A stretch of 64,000 bases of DNA, taken from the NCBI GenBank assembly GCA_036351255.1, contig JAZBOS010000094.1, positions 1-64,000 on the forward strand. The letters run 5' to 3'. Below are positions 17,735 through 27,230 of the stretch, in pieces. The stretch is from Bacteroides sp. GTDB taxonomy: Bacteria > Bacteroidota > Bacteroidia > Bacteroidales > UBA7960. Each line of letters begins with the position of its first letter. Position 1 is the first letter of the stretch. The notes below the pieces were generated by a model. It did not search any database. It was not told where the DNA came from and saw only the letters and a program-made list of their open reading frames with translations. A program made the translations under genes and the position numbers.

Positions 17735-18364
17735 TTGAATTATCTCTATGCCCCTCCATATTGCCTGAGAATTGCAACAAAAAAGAGTCTTTGCTGGAAG
17801 ATTTCCACAGAGGAAAAGAAAATTTTCCTGACCTTCGATGATGGCCCTACTCCGGAGGTTACTGATAAAATCCTGAAGATTCTTAGGGACCACCAAGCCA
17901 AAGCCACTTTTTTTATCCTGGGGAAAAACGCCCAGGATAATCCCCGCCTGATTGAAGCGATTCATACAGGAGGCCATACCCTGGGAAGTCATGGCTGGGA
18001 TCATCTGAACGGCTGGAAGACCCCTCTCGACCTTTATGCAGAGAATGCCGGAAGGTTTCCCATGCCTCATAAAGAGCCCTTGTTCCGTCCTCCCTATGGC
18101 TGTATCACACCCGCGCAGATCCGTGACTTAAGGAAACGAGGCTTTAAAATTGTCATGTGGTCTGTGCTTAGCCGAGATTATGAACCCAGCCTTGATCAGG
18201 AAAAGGCTTTTAATAAGATAGTGTCACTAACTCGCAAGGGTAGCATTCTGGTTTTTCACGACTCGGTAAAGGCTGCCTCCAACTGCCTCGCCCTCCTTCC
18301 TCGTGTGCTTGAGCATTTTGCTGCCAGGGGTTTTGCTTTTGAAGCCATGGCAAGCGGGGCATAA
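17735..18364 (+). CDS. Polysaccharide deacetylase (NodB domain)
   Basis: 209 residues. The NodB fold shows the metal and catalytic motif FLTFDDGPTP (residues about 31-40), the His pair SHGWDHL, the RPPYG motif, and the C-terminal VFHDS His motif. It would remove acetyl groups from a glycan such as peptidoglycan or a surface polysaccharide. The start is TTG at 17735: an in-frame TAA lies at 17711, and no ATG occurs before the catalytic motif. No signal peptide is visible, although the first residues are hydrophobic and short. Confidence 0.88.
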   Translation: MNYLYAPPYCLRIATKKSLCWKISTEEKKIFLTFDDGPTPEVTDKILKILRDHQAKATFFILGKNAQDNPRLIEAIHTGGHTLGSHGWDHLNGWKTPLDLYAENAGRFPMPHKEPLFRPPYGCITPAQIRDLRKRGFKIVMWSVLSRDYEPSLDQEKAFNKIVSLTRKGSILVFHDSVKAASNCLALLPRVLEHFAARGFAFEAMASGA

Positions 18365-18393
18365 TCTCTTGCATAAGGTCATCAAAATAATGA

Positions 18394-18401
18394 TATTTTT
18401 G
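18394..18401 (+). promoter_or_regulatory. Bacteroidota -7 element
   Basis: TATTTTTG matches TAnnTTTG and lies 40 nt before the lipoprotein gene. CTTG at 18368 could be the -33 box, with a 22-nt spacer. Confidence 0.45.
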
Positions 18402-18440
18402 TAGAACCGAAATTTTCTTCAGGAACCCTTATTTGCCTTT

Positions 18441-20258
18441 ATGCCAGAGAAAAAAAATATTTGGGAAAGCGCCCTGCGGGGCTTCCTTATCATTTTAACC
18501 GGCCTTTTCTTTTTTGCTTGCGCCAATGTTGTCAGCCCTGCAGGCGGCCCTACCGATGAAACGCCACCAATGGTGGTGCGAAGCACGCCGTCTAACTTCT
18601 CCCCAAATTTTCAGGGCGGGGAGATTCGAATCTATTTTGATGAATTTATCCAGCTTAAGGAAATCAACCAGAATTTGCTGGTTTCCCCACCCCTGGAAAA
18701 CCAACCTGAAGTAAGAATCAAAGGCAGGTCAGTGATTCTTGAGCTGAATGAAGAATTGCGCGCCAACACCACCTATAACTTCTTCTTTGGTGATGCTATT
18801 TCTGATATTACCGAAAGCAACCCCATCCCAAATTTTCAGTTTGTGGTTTCAACAGGCCCTTTTGTTGACTCCCTTTCGGTCATGGGGCAGGTTGCCGATG
18901 CTTTTTCTCTCGAACCTTCCGAAGGCATCTACGTGATGCTGTATGAGAATGTGTACGACTCGGTACCTTATCTTGAGCGACCGGTTTACCTTTCCAAAAC
19001 AAACAAGGAGGGTTTTTTTGAGATCACTAACATGCGTGATGGCCAGTATATGATGTTTGCCCTGGAGGATCTGAACTCTAATTTTCTGTTCGATTTGCCC
19101 AATGAACGGATTGCCTTTCTTGACAGCCTGGTTACCCCTGAATTTATAGAACCTTCTTCGGGAGCCCCGGAACCTGGTGGTGAGCGAGAACCATCGGAGC
19201 CGGAAGGCAGGCCCGGAACCGAAACCATTGCCGCTGGTGAGCAAGCTGATGTCATGATACCTCCTGGAATGGAGCAGGCTTCTGGCGACACCCTTGAGGC
19301 CGTGACTTCTGCCCCGGGATACAGGCTGCGTATGTTTCTGGAGGCCGATACCCTGCAACGGTTGGTTTCATCTTCTGTTCCCCGGAATGGCTTGGTTAAC
19401 CTGATTTTTCGTGTCCCCTTCGAGGACATCTTCCTGCGCGATCTCAGTGATACCCTGCCCGATGATTGGTACATTCCCGAACCTTCCCTGAACCGCGACT
19501 CCCTTTCCTTATGGATGCTTCCCCCAGCCCCCGACTCCTTGTGGCTTGAAGTTTCCGATGCCGGGCTGGTCATTGATACCCTAAAGATTTCAGCAAAACC
19601 CCGTGAAGCCAGGGGCAGGGGAGCTGTTACTGAAACGACCCCAAGCCTTGGCCTGCGCCTTAATGCCAGCAGGAGCAACCCTTTGCCGTTTTTTAAACCC
19701 CTTACCTTTTCCGCTTCTGCCCCGCTTGAACATTTTGACAAAGAACAAATTCACCTGATGACCGCAGACTCTATTGATGTCGATTTCTCCATGGTATTTT
19801 CTGATTCGATAAAACGAAGGGTGGGCTTTTCGGACACGCTTGGACAAGGTGCCAGTTTTGTGATGGAAATCCTTCCGGGTGCTTTTACCGATATTTATGG
19901 AATTACCAATGATACGATTCAGGCTTTCTTCTCGACGACTCAGCAGGAGGATTATGGCATGGTGATCCTTAATCTTGAGATGGAAGATTCCACCGGCTCG
20001 TTTATCCTTCAACTGGTGGATAAGGATGGGAAAACCCTTGACGAAAGGATCATAGACGCCCCCGGCATTCAGGAGTATCACAACCTCCTTCCTGGAAATT
20101 ATGGCTTCAGGATGATTCACGACCTGAATGAGAATGGGGTGTGGGATACCGGAAACTACCTGAAGAAAATACAGCCTGAACCCGTGTATTTGTTCCGGGG
20201 GGTGTTACAGATTCGACAAAACTGGGAAACAGAAACCAATTGGAATGTTAATCTCTGA
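18441..20258 (+). CDS. Large lipoprotein with Ig-like (Big_5-type) domain
   Basis: 605 residues. A hydrophobic N-terminal segment ends in a lipobox-like LFFFACAN (Cys about 27). It is followed by SPAGGPTDETPP, the usual lead-in to the bacterial Ig-like domain at about 40-135 (STPSNFSPNF, IYFDEFIQL, LELNEELRANTTYNF). The middle contains a DLNSNFLFD stretch like a carboxypeptidase-regulatory-like domain and a Pro/Glu-rich low-complexity linker (about 235-275). The C-terminus has a second HDLNENGVWDTGNY motif. Proteins of this build are common in Bacteroidota as outer membrane lipoproteins of unknown role. Monocistronic. Confidence 0.72.
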   Translation: MPEKKNIWESALRGFLIILTGLFFFACANVVSPAGGPTDETPPMVVRSTPSNFSPNFQGGEIRIYFDEFIQLKEINQNLLVSPPLENQPEVRIKGRSVILELNEELRANTTYNFFFGDAISDITESNPIPNFQFVVSTGPFVDSLSVMGQVADAFSLEPSEGIYVMLYENVYDSVPYLERPVYLSKTNKEGFFEITNMRDGQYMMFALEDLNSNFLFDLPNERIAFLDSLVTPEFIEPSSGAPEPGGEREPSEPEGRPGTETIAAGEQADVMIPPGMEQASGDTLEAVTSAPGYRLRMFLEADTLQRLVSSSVPRNGLVNLIFRVPFEDIFLRDLSDTLPDDWYIPEPSLNRDSLSLWMLPPAPDSLWLEVSDAGLVIDTLKISAKPREARGRGAVTETTPSLGLRLNASRSNPLPFFKPLTFSASAPLEHFDKEQIHLMTADSIDVDFSMVFSDSIKRRVGFSDTLGQGASFVMEILPGAFTDIYGITNDTIQAFFSTTQQEDYGMVILNLEMEDSTGSFILQLVDKDGKTLDERIIDAPGIQEYHNLLPGNYGFRMIHDLNENGVWDTGNYLKKIQPEPVYLFRGVLQIRQNWETETNWNVNL

Positions 20259-20382
20259 ACAACTCCCCTAAATATTTGTCCTTCTGATATAAGCCAAAAT
20301 TCACTTCGTGTGTAGAATCAGGCTATACATCTAATTTTTCTTTTTTCCCGTATTTGTGTTCGGTTAAAACCTTTTTAAAGCA

Positions 20383-20390
20383 TAACTTTG
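20383..20390 (+). promoter_or_regulatory. Bacteroidota -7 element for the mce-mmd operon
   Basis: TAACTTTG matches TAnnTTTG 28 nt before the mce start. The -33 region is not obvious; TTTG at 20353 is 26 nt away. Confidence 0.55.
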
Positions 20391-20418
20391 CGCCAAGTTT
20401 TAACCTAACATTTTCGTT

Positions 20419-20832
20419 ATGAAGCTCTCCCATATTGAACACATTGGCATTGCAGTTAAGAATCTGGAAGAATCCATTCAGTTTTATGAGGGTGTTCTTG
20501 GATTAAAATGCTATGCCATCGAAGAAGTTAAGGATCAAAGGGTAAAGACTGCCTTCTTTATGGTAGGCCAGACCAAGATTGAATTGCTTGAATCTACTGA
20601 CCCGGAAGGACCAATTGGAAAATTCATTGAGAAAAAAGGCGAAGGGGTGCATCACCTGGCCTTTGCAGCCCAGGGCATCGAAGGTGCCCTCGATGAACTT
20701 CAGGACAAGGGCGTCCTGCTGATTGACAAAACCCCCCGGAAGGGTGCTGAAGGCCTCGATATCGCATTCCTCCATCCCAAATCGACCCATGGCGTGCTCA
20801 TGGAACTTTGCGAGAACAAGAATAAATCCTAA
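20419..20832 (+). CDS. mce: Methylmalonyl-CoA epimerase
   Basis: 137 residues, standard length. It interconverts (R)- and (S)-methylmalonyl-CoA, linking the B12-dependent mutase to the decarboxylase. Vicinal oxygen chelate motifs and metal ligands are visible: His in IEHIGIAV, Glu in KIELLES, His in GVHHLAF and Glu in VLMELCE. It lies 20 nt ahead of mmdA and is the first gene of the operon. Confidence 0.96.
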   Translation: MKLSHIEHIGIAVKNLEESIQFYEGVLGLKCYAIEEVKDQRVKTAFFMVGQTKIELLESTDPEGPIGKFIEKKGEGVHHLAFAAQGIEGALDELQDKGVLLIDKTPRKGAEGLDIAFLHPKSTHGVLMELCENKNKS

Positions 20833-20852
20833 ACATATTAATAACTTTTTGT

Positions 20853-22412
20853 ATGTCTTTCGAAAATAAGATCAAGGAACTCCTCGAAAAAAGGGAGTTG
20901 GCAAAACTGGGTGGCGGACAAAAACGCATTGATTCCCAGCATCAGAAAGGCAAACTGACGGCTCGTGAGCGTATCGACCTCCTCCTGGATGAGGGCAGCT
21001 TTGAAGAGTTCGACATGTTTGTTACCCACCGCTGCAATGACTTCGGTCTCGAAAAACAACAGTATTATTCCGATGGGGTCATTACCGGATATGGGACCAT
21101 CGATGGCCGCCTGGTGTATGTCTTTGCCCAGGACTTTACCGTTTTCGGGGGATCGCTTTCCCTGGCTTATGCTGACAAGATTTGCAAGGTTATGGACAAA
21201 GCCCTGAAAATTGGAGCCCCCGTGATCGGGCTTAACGACAGCGGCGGAGCACGCATCCAGGAAGGGGTCAACAGCCTTGCAGGATATGCTGAGATTTTTC
21301 AGCGCAACATTATGGCCTCTGGTGTCGTGCCACAGATCAGTGGCATCTTTGGTCCCTGTGCAGGGGGTGCCGTATATTCTCCTGCACTCACCGACTTCAC
21401 CATCATGACCAAGGAAAACAGCTATATGTTCGTGACTGGCCCCAAGGTGGTAAAAACGGTAACAGGGGAGGTGGTTACAGAGCAGGAACTGGGAGGTGCC
21501 ATGACCCATGGAACCAAGTCGGGGGTTACCCATTTTATTGCCGATGATGAGCAGGAGGGTATTTTGCTGATTCGCAAACTCCTCAGCTACCTGCCCCAGA
21601 ACAACCTCGAAGAACCTCCTATGGCGCATTGCGATGATCCCATCGACCGTTTGGAGGACGACCTTAATACCATTATCCCTGAAAATCCGAACAAGCCTTA
21701 CAATGTCAAGGATGTTATATACGCCATTGTGGATTATAGTGAGTTCCTGGAAGTCCAGCGCAACTATGCACCAAACATCGTCACCGGCTTTGCCCGTTTC
21801 AATGGCATTTCAGTGGGTATCGTGGCCAACCAGCCTAATTATCTGGCCGGTGTGCTTGACATCAATGCCTCAAGAAAAGCGGCCCGCTTTGTCCGTTTCT
21901 GCGATGCTTTCAATGTACCGCTGGTAACCCTGGTCGATGTGCCCGGCTTCCTGCCCGGGACGACCCAGGAATATGGCGGTATCATTATGCACGGTGCCAA
22001 ACTCCTCTTTGCCTATGGCGAAGCTACCGTGCCAAAGGTCACAATCATTCTTCGCAAAGCTTATGGTGGAGCATATTGCGTGATGAGTTCCAAGCATTTA
22101 AGGGGTGACATTAACTATGCCTGGCCAATGGCAGAAATTGCCGTGATGGGTCCCAAAGGTGCCATTGAGGTGTTGCGAAACAAAGAGATCAAAGCCCTTG
22201 AAACGGAAGAGGAAAAAACCAGGTTTGTGGTGGAACAAGAAAAGGAATATCTCGATAAGTTTGCCACCCCTTACCATGCAGCCAAGTTTGGGTATATTGA
22301 TGATGTGATCGAACCGCGAAATACCCGCTTCAGGATAATCCGAGCCCTCCAGTCGCTGGCCACAAAAAAGGATCACAACCCACCCAAGAAGCACTCAAAC
22401 CTGCCATTGTAA
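20853..22412 (+). CDS. mmdA: Methylmalonyl-CoA decarboxylase alpha subunit (carboxyltransferase)
   Basis: 519 residues, acyl-CoA carboxyltransferase family. The N-terminal half carries the CoA-side oxyanion motifs ([34 protein letters not shown]). The C-terminal half carries [20 protein letters not shown] and [13 protein letters not shown]. In this context it moves the carboxyl group from methylmalonyl-CoA to the biotin of MmdC, yielding propionyl-CoA. Homologues serve in propionyl-CoA carboxylase, but the pump subunits behind it identify a decarboxylase. The stop shares one base with the next start. Confidence 0.95.
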   Translation: MSFENKIKELLEKRELAKLGGGQKRIDSQHQKGKLTARERIDLLLDEGSFEEFDMFVTHRCNDFGLEKQQYYSDGVITGYGTIDGRLVYVFAQDFTVFGGSLSLAYADKICKVMDKALKIGAPVIGLNDSGGARIQEGVNSLAGYAEIFQRNIMASGVVPQISGIFGPCAGGAVYSPALTDFTIMTKENSYMFVTGPKVVKTVTGEVVTEQELGGAMTHGTKSGVTHFIADDEQEGILLIRKLLSYLPQNNLEEPPMAHCDDPIDRLEDDLNTIIPENPNKPYNVKDVIYAIVDYSEFLEVQRNYAPNIVTGFARFNGISVGIVANQPNYLAGVLDINASRKAARFVRFCDAFNVPLVTLVDVPGFLPGTTQEYGGIIMHGAKLLFAYGEATVPKVTIILRKAYGGAYCVMSSKHLRGDINYAWPMAEIAVMGPKGAIEVLRNKEIKALETEEEKTRFVVEQEKEYLDKFATPYHAAKFGYIDDVIEPRNTRFRIIRALQSLATKKDHNPPKKHSNLPL

Positions 22413-22873
22413 TGATGATGTCCGTTATGAACCTTTCTTTTCCCGTAATTCTGGCTGCTCAGGCAACAGGACGAGCAGCCGCTGAAGCCCTCGACGATGC
22501 TGATAAGTTTGTTCATGAAGACCCCTATGGTCTTATCATGGCCTTACTTGGCCTTAGCATTGTTTTTTCTGCTCTGGTCCTGATCTATGTCGTCATCTCA
22601 AATTCCCGGGTGCTCTTCACTTCCTCTTTCCGGCAAAAATTCAAGAGCTTTTTTATGCTGAAGAAAAGCGAAAAGGCTGTGGCGAAAATCCCCGTTGAAG
22701 CGCAGGACGAGCTTTCGGGAGAGGTCAATGCGGCCATCGCTGCGGCCATTCACCTGTATCGGTCTGAACTCCACGACTTTGAAGATACCGTGCTAACGAT
22801 CAAAAAGGTCTCACGGACTTATTCACCCTGGAGTTCAAAAATTTATGGATTACGCAATCCCTTGGGGCAATAA
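22412..22873 (+). CDS. mmdD: Sodium pump decarboxylase, OadG/MmdD-like subunit
   Basis: 153 residues with one transmembrane helix (about 43-67, GLIMALLGLSIVFSALVLIYVV). A charged cytoplasmic linker follows. The C-terminal motif YSPWSSKIYGLR is characteristic of Bacteroidota OadG-like subunits. It anchors the carboxyltransferase to the membrane pump. Two successive ATG codons could serve as start; 22412 overlaps the mmdA stop by one base. Confidence 0.9.
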   Translation: MMMSVMNLSFPVILAAQATGRAAAEALDDADKFVHEDPYGLIMALLGLSIVFSALVLIYVVISNSRVLFTSSFRQKFKSFFMLKKSEKAVAKIPVEAQDELSGEVNAAIAAAIHLYRSELHDFEDTVLTIKKVSRTYSPWSSKIYGLRNPLGQ

Positions 22874-22927
22874 AGCCCGGATCCTTTTTTTTAGTGTTCT
22901 TTTCAACAACCCGACAATTCGTAACAG

Positions 22928-23368
22928 ATGAAGAAATTTAAATTTACCATACACGGGAATGTTTATGATGTCAGCATTCTCAATGTCGAGGAAAATATTA
23001 TCGACCTCGAAGTGAATGGCTCATCTTACCAGGTGGAGGTAGACAAAACCATTCAGCGTGTAAAAACACCTAAACTGGTCCGCCAGAGGGCGGTGCCCGA
23101 TACCGAAACCACCCCGTCCGTGGGTACTGGAGCCAAAAGCCCCCTTGCCGCTTCCGGAACCATCAAGTCGCCCCTGCCAGGTACCGTCCTCAGCATCCTT
23201 TGTAAAGTGGGTGATACTGTCAAAGTGGGGCAAAAGCTAATGGTCCTTGAGGCCATGAAAATGGAAAACAACATTGAAGCGGATAAAGAAGGGAAAATTT
23301 CAGCCATTAAGGTCAACCCCGGTCAATCCGTTATGGAAGGCGATGTATTGATGGAAATTGGAGCATAA
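22928..23368 (+). CDS. mmdC: Biotin carboxyl carrier subunit of methylmalonyl-CoA decarboxylase
   Basis: 146 residues. There is an N-terminal beta domain (1-50), an Ala/Pro/Ser/Thr linker (about 52-78), and a C-terminal biotinyl domain with VLEAMKMENNIEA, where Lys111 is the biotinylation site. The domain carries carboxyl groups from MmdA to MmdB. It lies 54 nt after mmdD and 2 nt before mmdB. Confidence 0.96.
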   Translation: MKKFKFTIHGNVYDVSILNVEENIIDLEVNGSSYQVEVDKTIQRVKTPKLVRQRAVPDTETTPSVGTGAKSPLAASGTIKSPLPGTVLSILCKVGDTVKVGQKLMVLEAMKMENNIEADKEGKISAIKVNPGQSVMEGDVLMEIGA

Positions 23369-23370
23369 TT

Positions 23371-24534
23371 ATGGATAACGGCGTTTTTGATTTTATTCTC
23401 AGTCAATTCAGCGAGTTTTTTGGTTATACCGCCTTTGCCCACTTTACCCTCGGGCACCTGGTAATGATAATCGTAGGGATTATTTTTATTACACTGGCTA
23501 TCACCAAAAACTACGAACCCCTGCTGCTGATCCCCATTGGCTTCGGAATCCTGCTGGGAAACATCCCCTTTGCCGAAAATACGGGTTTACAAATCGGCCT
23601 CTACGAAGAAGGCAGTGTGCTCAATTACCTGTATTTCGGGGTAATGAAAGGGGTTTATCCACCCATCATTTTCCTTGGGATTGGTGCAATGACCGACTTC
23701 TCATCCCTCTTGTCACAACCCCGCCTGGTACTCCTGGGGGCTGCCGCACAATTGGGAATCTTTGCTGCCTATTCAACGTCCCTTATGCTTGGATTTACCC
23801 CTGAGCAGGCAGGCGCCATTGGCATTATCGGTGGTGCTGACGGCCCCACCGCTATCTTCCTCTCATCCAAACTGGCTCCTGAATTTATCGGACCCATCGC
23901 CATTGCCGCCTATTCTTATATGGCCCTGGTGCCGGTGATACAACCGCCCATAATGAGGCTGCTGACCACCAAAAAGGAACGGGTGATCCGGATGAAGCCC
24001 CCGAGGGCAGTTTCAAAGCAAGAGAAGATCGTCTTCCCTGTCATTGGGATTCTGCTCACTGCTTTCATTATGCCAACTTCCTTGCCCCTGCTGGGGATGC
24101 TCTTTTTTGGCAACTTGCTCAAAGAAAGCGGCGTTACCAACCGCCTGGCTGAGACCGCACGCACCTCCCTGATCGATATCATAACAATTTTCCTTGGATT
24201 GACCGTTGGTGCTTCAACCCAGGCTACCGTATTTCTTACCAAAGAATCTCTGCTGATTTTCGGGCTGGGGGCTGCTTCCTTTGTTGTAGCTACCATTGGC
24301 GGCGTCCTTTTTGCAAAGCTGATGAACTTCCTCTCGAAGGAAGGCAACAGGATTAACCCTTTAATCGGGAACGCCGGCGTTTCTGCTGTTCCCGACAGTG
24401 CCCGGGTCTCACAACACATCGGCCTTGAATATGACCGCAGCAACCACTTGCTGATGCATGCCATGGCAGCCAACGTTTCGGGAGTCATTGGCAGTGCCAT
24501 TGCGGCCGGGATTCTGCTCAGTTTCCTGACCTAA
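23371..24534 (+). CDS. mmdB: Na+-transporting methylmalonyl-CoA decarboxylase beta subunit
   Basis: 387 residues, about nine to eleven membrane helices, OadB/MmdB family. Signature segments are LPIGFGILLGNIPF-like PIGFGILLGNIPFAE, GAIGIIGGADGPTAIF (conserved Asp of the Na+ site) and GNAGVSAVPDSARVSQ. It decarboxylates the carboxybiotin and exports sodium ions, so the step from methylmalonyl-CoA to propionyl-CoA conserves energy. It is the last gene of the operon and is followed by a strong terminator. Confidence 0.95.
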   Translation: MDNGVFDFILSQFSEFFGYTAFAHFTLGHLVMIIVGIIFITLAITKNYEPLLLIPIGFGILLGNIPFAENTGLQIGLYEEGSVLNYLYFGVMKGVYPPIIFLGIGAMTDFSSLLSQPRLVLLGAAAQLGIFAAYSTSLMLGFTPEQAGAIGIIGGADGPTAIFLSSKLAPEFIGPIAIAAYSYMALVPVIQPPIMRLLTTKKERVIRMKPPRAVSKQEKIVFPVIGILLTAFIMPTSLPLLGMLFFGNLLKESGVTNRLAETARTSLIDIITIFLGLTVGASTQATVFLTKESLLIFGLGAASFVVATIGGVLFAKLMNFLSKEGNRINPLIGNAGVSAVPDSARVSQHIGLEYDRSNHLLMHAMAANVSGVIGSAIAAGILLSFLT

Positions 24535-24562
24535 GGCCCAGGCCTAATTCATCCATTATACA

Positions 24563-24620
24563 GGCTGCCCCTGCTGAATGTTGCCCATAAACAACATTCA
24601 GCAGGGGCAGCCTCTTTTTT
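24563..24620 (+). terminator. Rho-independent terminator of the mmd operon
   Basis: An unusually long perfect 21-bp stem (24563-24583 with 24592-24612), an 8-nt loop and a TCTTTTTT tail. Confidence 0.95.
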
Positions 24621-24709
24621 GTTTCCCCGTCATAAAGGGTCCTTATGCAGGCTGTTATTTGGATTTCGGGCAAAACCCTGTTTTGTTTTAATCAAGCAAG
24701 GAATTGAGT

Positions 24710-24785
24710 CATAGTTCAGACGTATCAAAAACGGTTTTGCACGTTTGAACTAGGTGTTAATTACGTGTTAACTTCGTTTAAAGTT
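24710..24785. repeat. 11-bp-period intergenic element, copy B
   Basis: The 62-bp core 24710-24771 matches copy A (5874-5935) in reverse complement with about 6 mismatches. GGTGTTAATTA, CGTGTTAACTT and CGTTTAAAGTT follow one another at 11 bp. It sits between two terminators in an intergenic gap and is non-coding. Confidence 0.8.
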
Positions 24786-24814
24786 CCAGACTGGTCCCTG
24801 TTTAAAGGGCATAA

Positions 24815-24851
24815 GAAAAAAGGCTGGCAGGCATTTGCCTGCAGCCTTTTA
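24815..24851 (-). terminator. Rho-independent terminator (minus strand)
   Basis: AAAAGGCT and CAGGCA pair with TGCCTG and AGCCTTTT, with one bulge. On the minus strand a T run follows. It serves the response regulator ending at 24877. Confidence 0.75.
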
Positions 24852-24876
24852 GCCGTTAATAATGAAAAGAGATGTT

Positions 24877-25539
24877 TTACACTTTGTAGAGGCCGTTTTT
24901 GATGGCAAAGGTGACCAGCTTTACGCTGCTGTCAACGCCTGCCTTGCGGAACAGGTTAGCCTTATGCCCGTCAACGGTTCGCTGGCTGATAAACAATTTG
25001 TCGGCGATTTCCTTGATGGTGTAACCCTTGCAAATCAGCTCAAGGACTTCTACCTCACGGCGGGTTAGTTCTTCGCGAAGTTCAGGTTCGCGGGTTTCTT
25101 CCTTGTTCCGGCTTTTTACCAGTGAGGTGGTCAGGGTGGGAATCAATTCATCGGAAAAATAGTTTTTGTTGTCGGCCACCAGCGACAGGGCTTTTTTCAG
25201 TTCGTGTTCTTCAGCAGTCTTTAAAAGAAATCCCTTTACTCCGGCTTCCAGCATGCTAACCAGGTATTCCTCCTCGCCAAACATGCTTATGGCCACGATC
25301 TTCAGTTCAGGATCACGGCGAAGGGCCTCCTTGGTGGCTTCAATGCCGTTAAGCACCGGCATCTGGATATCCATGAAAATAATATCGGGCTGCAGTTTCT
25401 CGAAGGTGTCAAGGAATTCCTGGCCATTGGTGGCTTCTCCACAGATAGTGACTTCGGGCATTTCTCTGAGAAGCATATTCAAGCCTTTGCGGAATATGTG
25501 ATGATCTTCCACGATCATTACCTTAAGTTTCTTTTCCAT
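24877..25539 (-). CDS. NarL/FixJ-type response regulator (LuxR HTH)
   Basis: 220 residues. The receiver domain (1-120) has EDHHIF, the phosphoacceptor Asp in IIFMDIQMPVLNG, and Lys in KGFLLKTA. A linker follows. The C-terminal LuxR helix-turn-helix is LTRREVEVLELICKGYTIKE and IADKLFISQRTVDGHKANLF. The adjacent receiver-PAS-HisKA_3 kinase on the same strand is the likely partner, since HisKA_3 kinases typically pair with NarL regulators. An AAATTTG-type -7 element lies upstream. Confidence 0.93.
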   Translation of the reverse strand: MEKKLKVMIVEDHHIFRKGLNMLLREMPEVTICGEATNGQEFLDTFEKLQPDIIFMDIQMPVLNGIEATKEALRRDPELKIVAISMFGEEEYLVSMLEAGVKGFLLKTAEEHELKKALSLVADNKNYFSDELIPTLTTSLVKSRNKEETREPELREELTRREVEVLELICKGYTIKEIADKLFISQRTVDGHKANLFRKAGVDSSVKLVTFAIKNGLYKV

Positions 25540-25596
25540 GGTTCTTTAGCTTTAAACCGCCAGAAAATTCAAATTCACCGGTCTCTGTTAAAGGAA

Positions 25597-25604
25597 CAAA
25601 TTTA
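25597..25604 (-). promoter_or_regulatory. Bacteroidota -7 element
   Basis: On the minus strand this reads TAAATTTG (TAnnTTTG), 58 nt upstream of the response regulator start. No clear -33 box was seen. Confidence 0.4.
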
Positions 25605-25634
25605 TAATAAAATCTTAAGAATATCTTGTGCCGG

Positions 25635-27065
25635 TTAATTTAATGGGATCTCCAAATGAAAAGAAGCTCCCTTTTCTTTGTTTTTTGCAGGTATCAGGCG
25701 GCCATTCAGGAGTTGTATACGCGTCATGATGTTTTTTAAGCCATGGCTTCCGGGGTTCCCCGACAAGGCTTCAGCAAAATCAAATCCTTGGCCATCATCC
25801 TGGTATTGCAATTCCATTTTCTGTTTGCCTGCGCTCAGTTCAAGATAAATGTTGGAAGCTCCCGCGTGTTTAAGGGTGTTGTTGATCAGTTCAGTACAGA
25901 TGCGGTAAATGTTAATCTCCCGGTTCTTGTCGAGGCGATCCATGCTGCGGTCTCCTTTCAGATGAATGGTAATGGCCCCCGACCGCATGACCGATTGCGA
26001 AAAGACTTCGAGGGCAGGGAAAAGACCATAGTCATTCAGGGTGCTGGGCATCAGGTTATTGGCAATGCGCTTGGCTGCTGAAACTGCTTCCCCAATATTG
26101 GACTTAATCTCATCGAGGAGAAACTGGCGTTCTTCTTCAGTTTTATTGGCTTTCTGAAGGAGGCTGACATAGATCTTCAGCGTTGACAGCAAGGCCCCCA
26201 AGCCATCGTGTACATCCATGGCAAAACGCTTGCGCTCTCTTTCTTCGGTATCAACAATGGCGTTGCGAACCTCGTGTTCCAGTTCCTTCAAGCGTGTAAT
26301 GTCGCTGATGGCCAGGACGTTGATCTGTTCATTGCGGTAAATGAAGCGCTGGTGTTTAACCTGTCCCACAAAGCGGCTTTCGTCCTGGCGCAGGAATTCC
26401 ATCTCCCAGGGACCATAGCTTTCGCCCTGGAGGATTTTTTGCAGTTCTTTGATGCCTTCCAGCGGGACCAGCAGGGAAACAGGCTTGAAAAGAAGCTGCT
26501 CGGGATCGTGCATGAAAACCATCAGGCTGGCGTTATTCACTTCAATGATCTGGTCGTTTTTAATAAAAAGAATGGCTTCGAAGGCCGCTTGTGAAAGCGC
26601 CTTAAACTTCTCTTCGGTTTGCTTGCGCTGATCAACTTCCTGCTTGAGTTGCAGGTTTTGTTCAGAAATGATGTCGGTCGACTGCTTCAGGTCCAGGTGG
26701 GTCTTGACCCTTGCGGTGAGTTCCAGTTTGTTGAATGGTTTGGTAATATAATCAACTGCACCTGCCTCGAATCCCTTCACCATTTCCTCGGTATCGCGCA
26801 GGGCAGTGATAAAGATAATGGGTATGCTGCGCGTGTTGGCATCAGCCTTGAGCCGCCGGCATACCTCCAGGCCATCCATCTCAGGCATCAGGATGTCGAG
26901 CAGGATCAGGTCAGGATGATGGGCTTGTACTTCTTTGAGGGCAGCGAAACCTGAAGTGGCTTCGATCAGCTCATAGGGCTGAGGCTTAAGGATCTTCCTG
27001 AGCACAAACAAGTTCTGCGGATCATCATCCACGGCCAGGATTTTCAAAGGTGCTCCTCCAAGCAT
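25635..27065 (-). CDS. Receiver-PAS-histidine kinase (HisKA_3 type)
   Basis: 476 residues without membrane helices. The order is reversed from ordinary hybrid kinases. An N-terminal receiver (about 5-120: AVDDDPQNLFVLRK, LILLDILMPEMDG with the phosphoacceptor Asp, ITKPFNK) is followed by a coiled linker and a PAS domain (about 160-270: AFEAILFIKNDQIIEVNNAS). Then come the HisKA_3 helix ERERKRFAMDVHDGLGALLS with the phosphoacceptor His, and an HATPase domain (ELINNTLKHAGA, DDGQGFD, GSHGLKNI). It is probably a soluble relay that receives phosphate or an intracellular signal and controls the NarL-type regulator encoded 95 nt downstream. Confidence 0.9.
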   Translation of the reverse strand: MLGGAPLKILAVDDDPQNLFVLRKILKPQPYELIEATSGFAALKEVQAHHPDLILLDILMPEMDGLEVCRRLKADANTRSIPIIFITALRDTEEMVKGFEAGAVDYITKPFNKLELTARVKTHLDLKQSTDIISEQNLQLKQEVDQRKQTEEKFKALSQAAFEAILFIKNDQIIEVNNASLMVFMHDPEQLLFKPVSLLVPLEGIKELQKILQGESYGPWEMEFLRQDESRFVGQVKHQRFIYRNEQINVLAISDITRLKELEHEVRNAIVDTEERERKRFAMDVHDGLGALLSTLKIYVSLLQKANKTEEERQFLLDEIKSNIGEAVSAAKRIANNLMPSTLNDYGLFPALEVFSQSVMRSGAITIHLKGDRSMDRLDKNREINIYRICTELINNTLKHAGASNIYLELSAGKQKMELQYQDDGQGFDFAEALSGNPGSHGLKNIMTRIQLLNGRLIPAKNKEKGASFHLEIPLN

Positions 27066-27230
27066 AAGAAATGATTAAGGTTAATTTAATTGCTATGAAT
27101 GGTTTGGTGTAAAATTAAAAAAAATAAACAAAACATTGTTTTTTTGCGCTCAAATTAAAATTTGTCTTAACTTTAAACTGATTATTCTGTCTTAATCATT
27201 GCAGTAACCAGTAAATTTTGCTTTACTATC

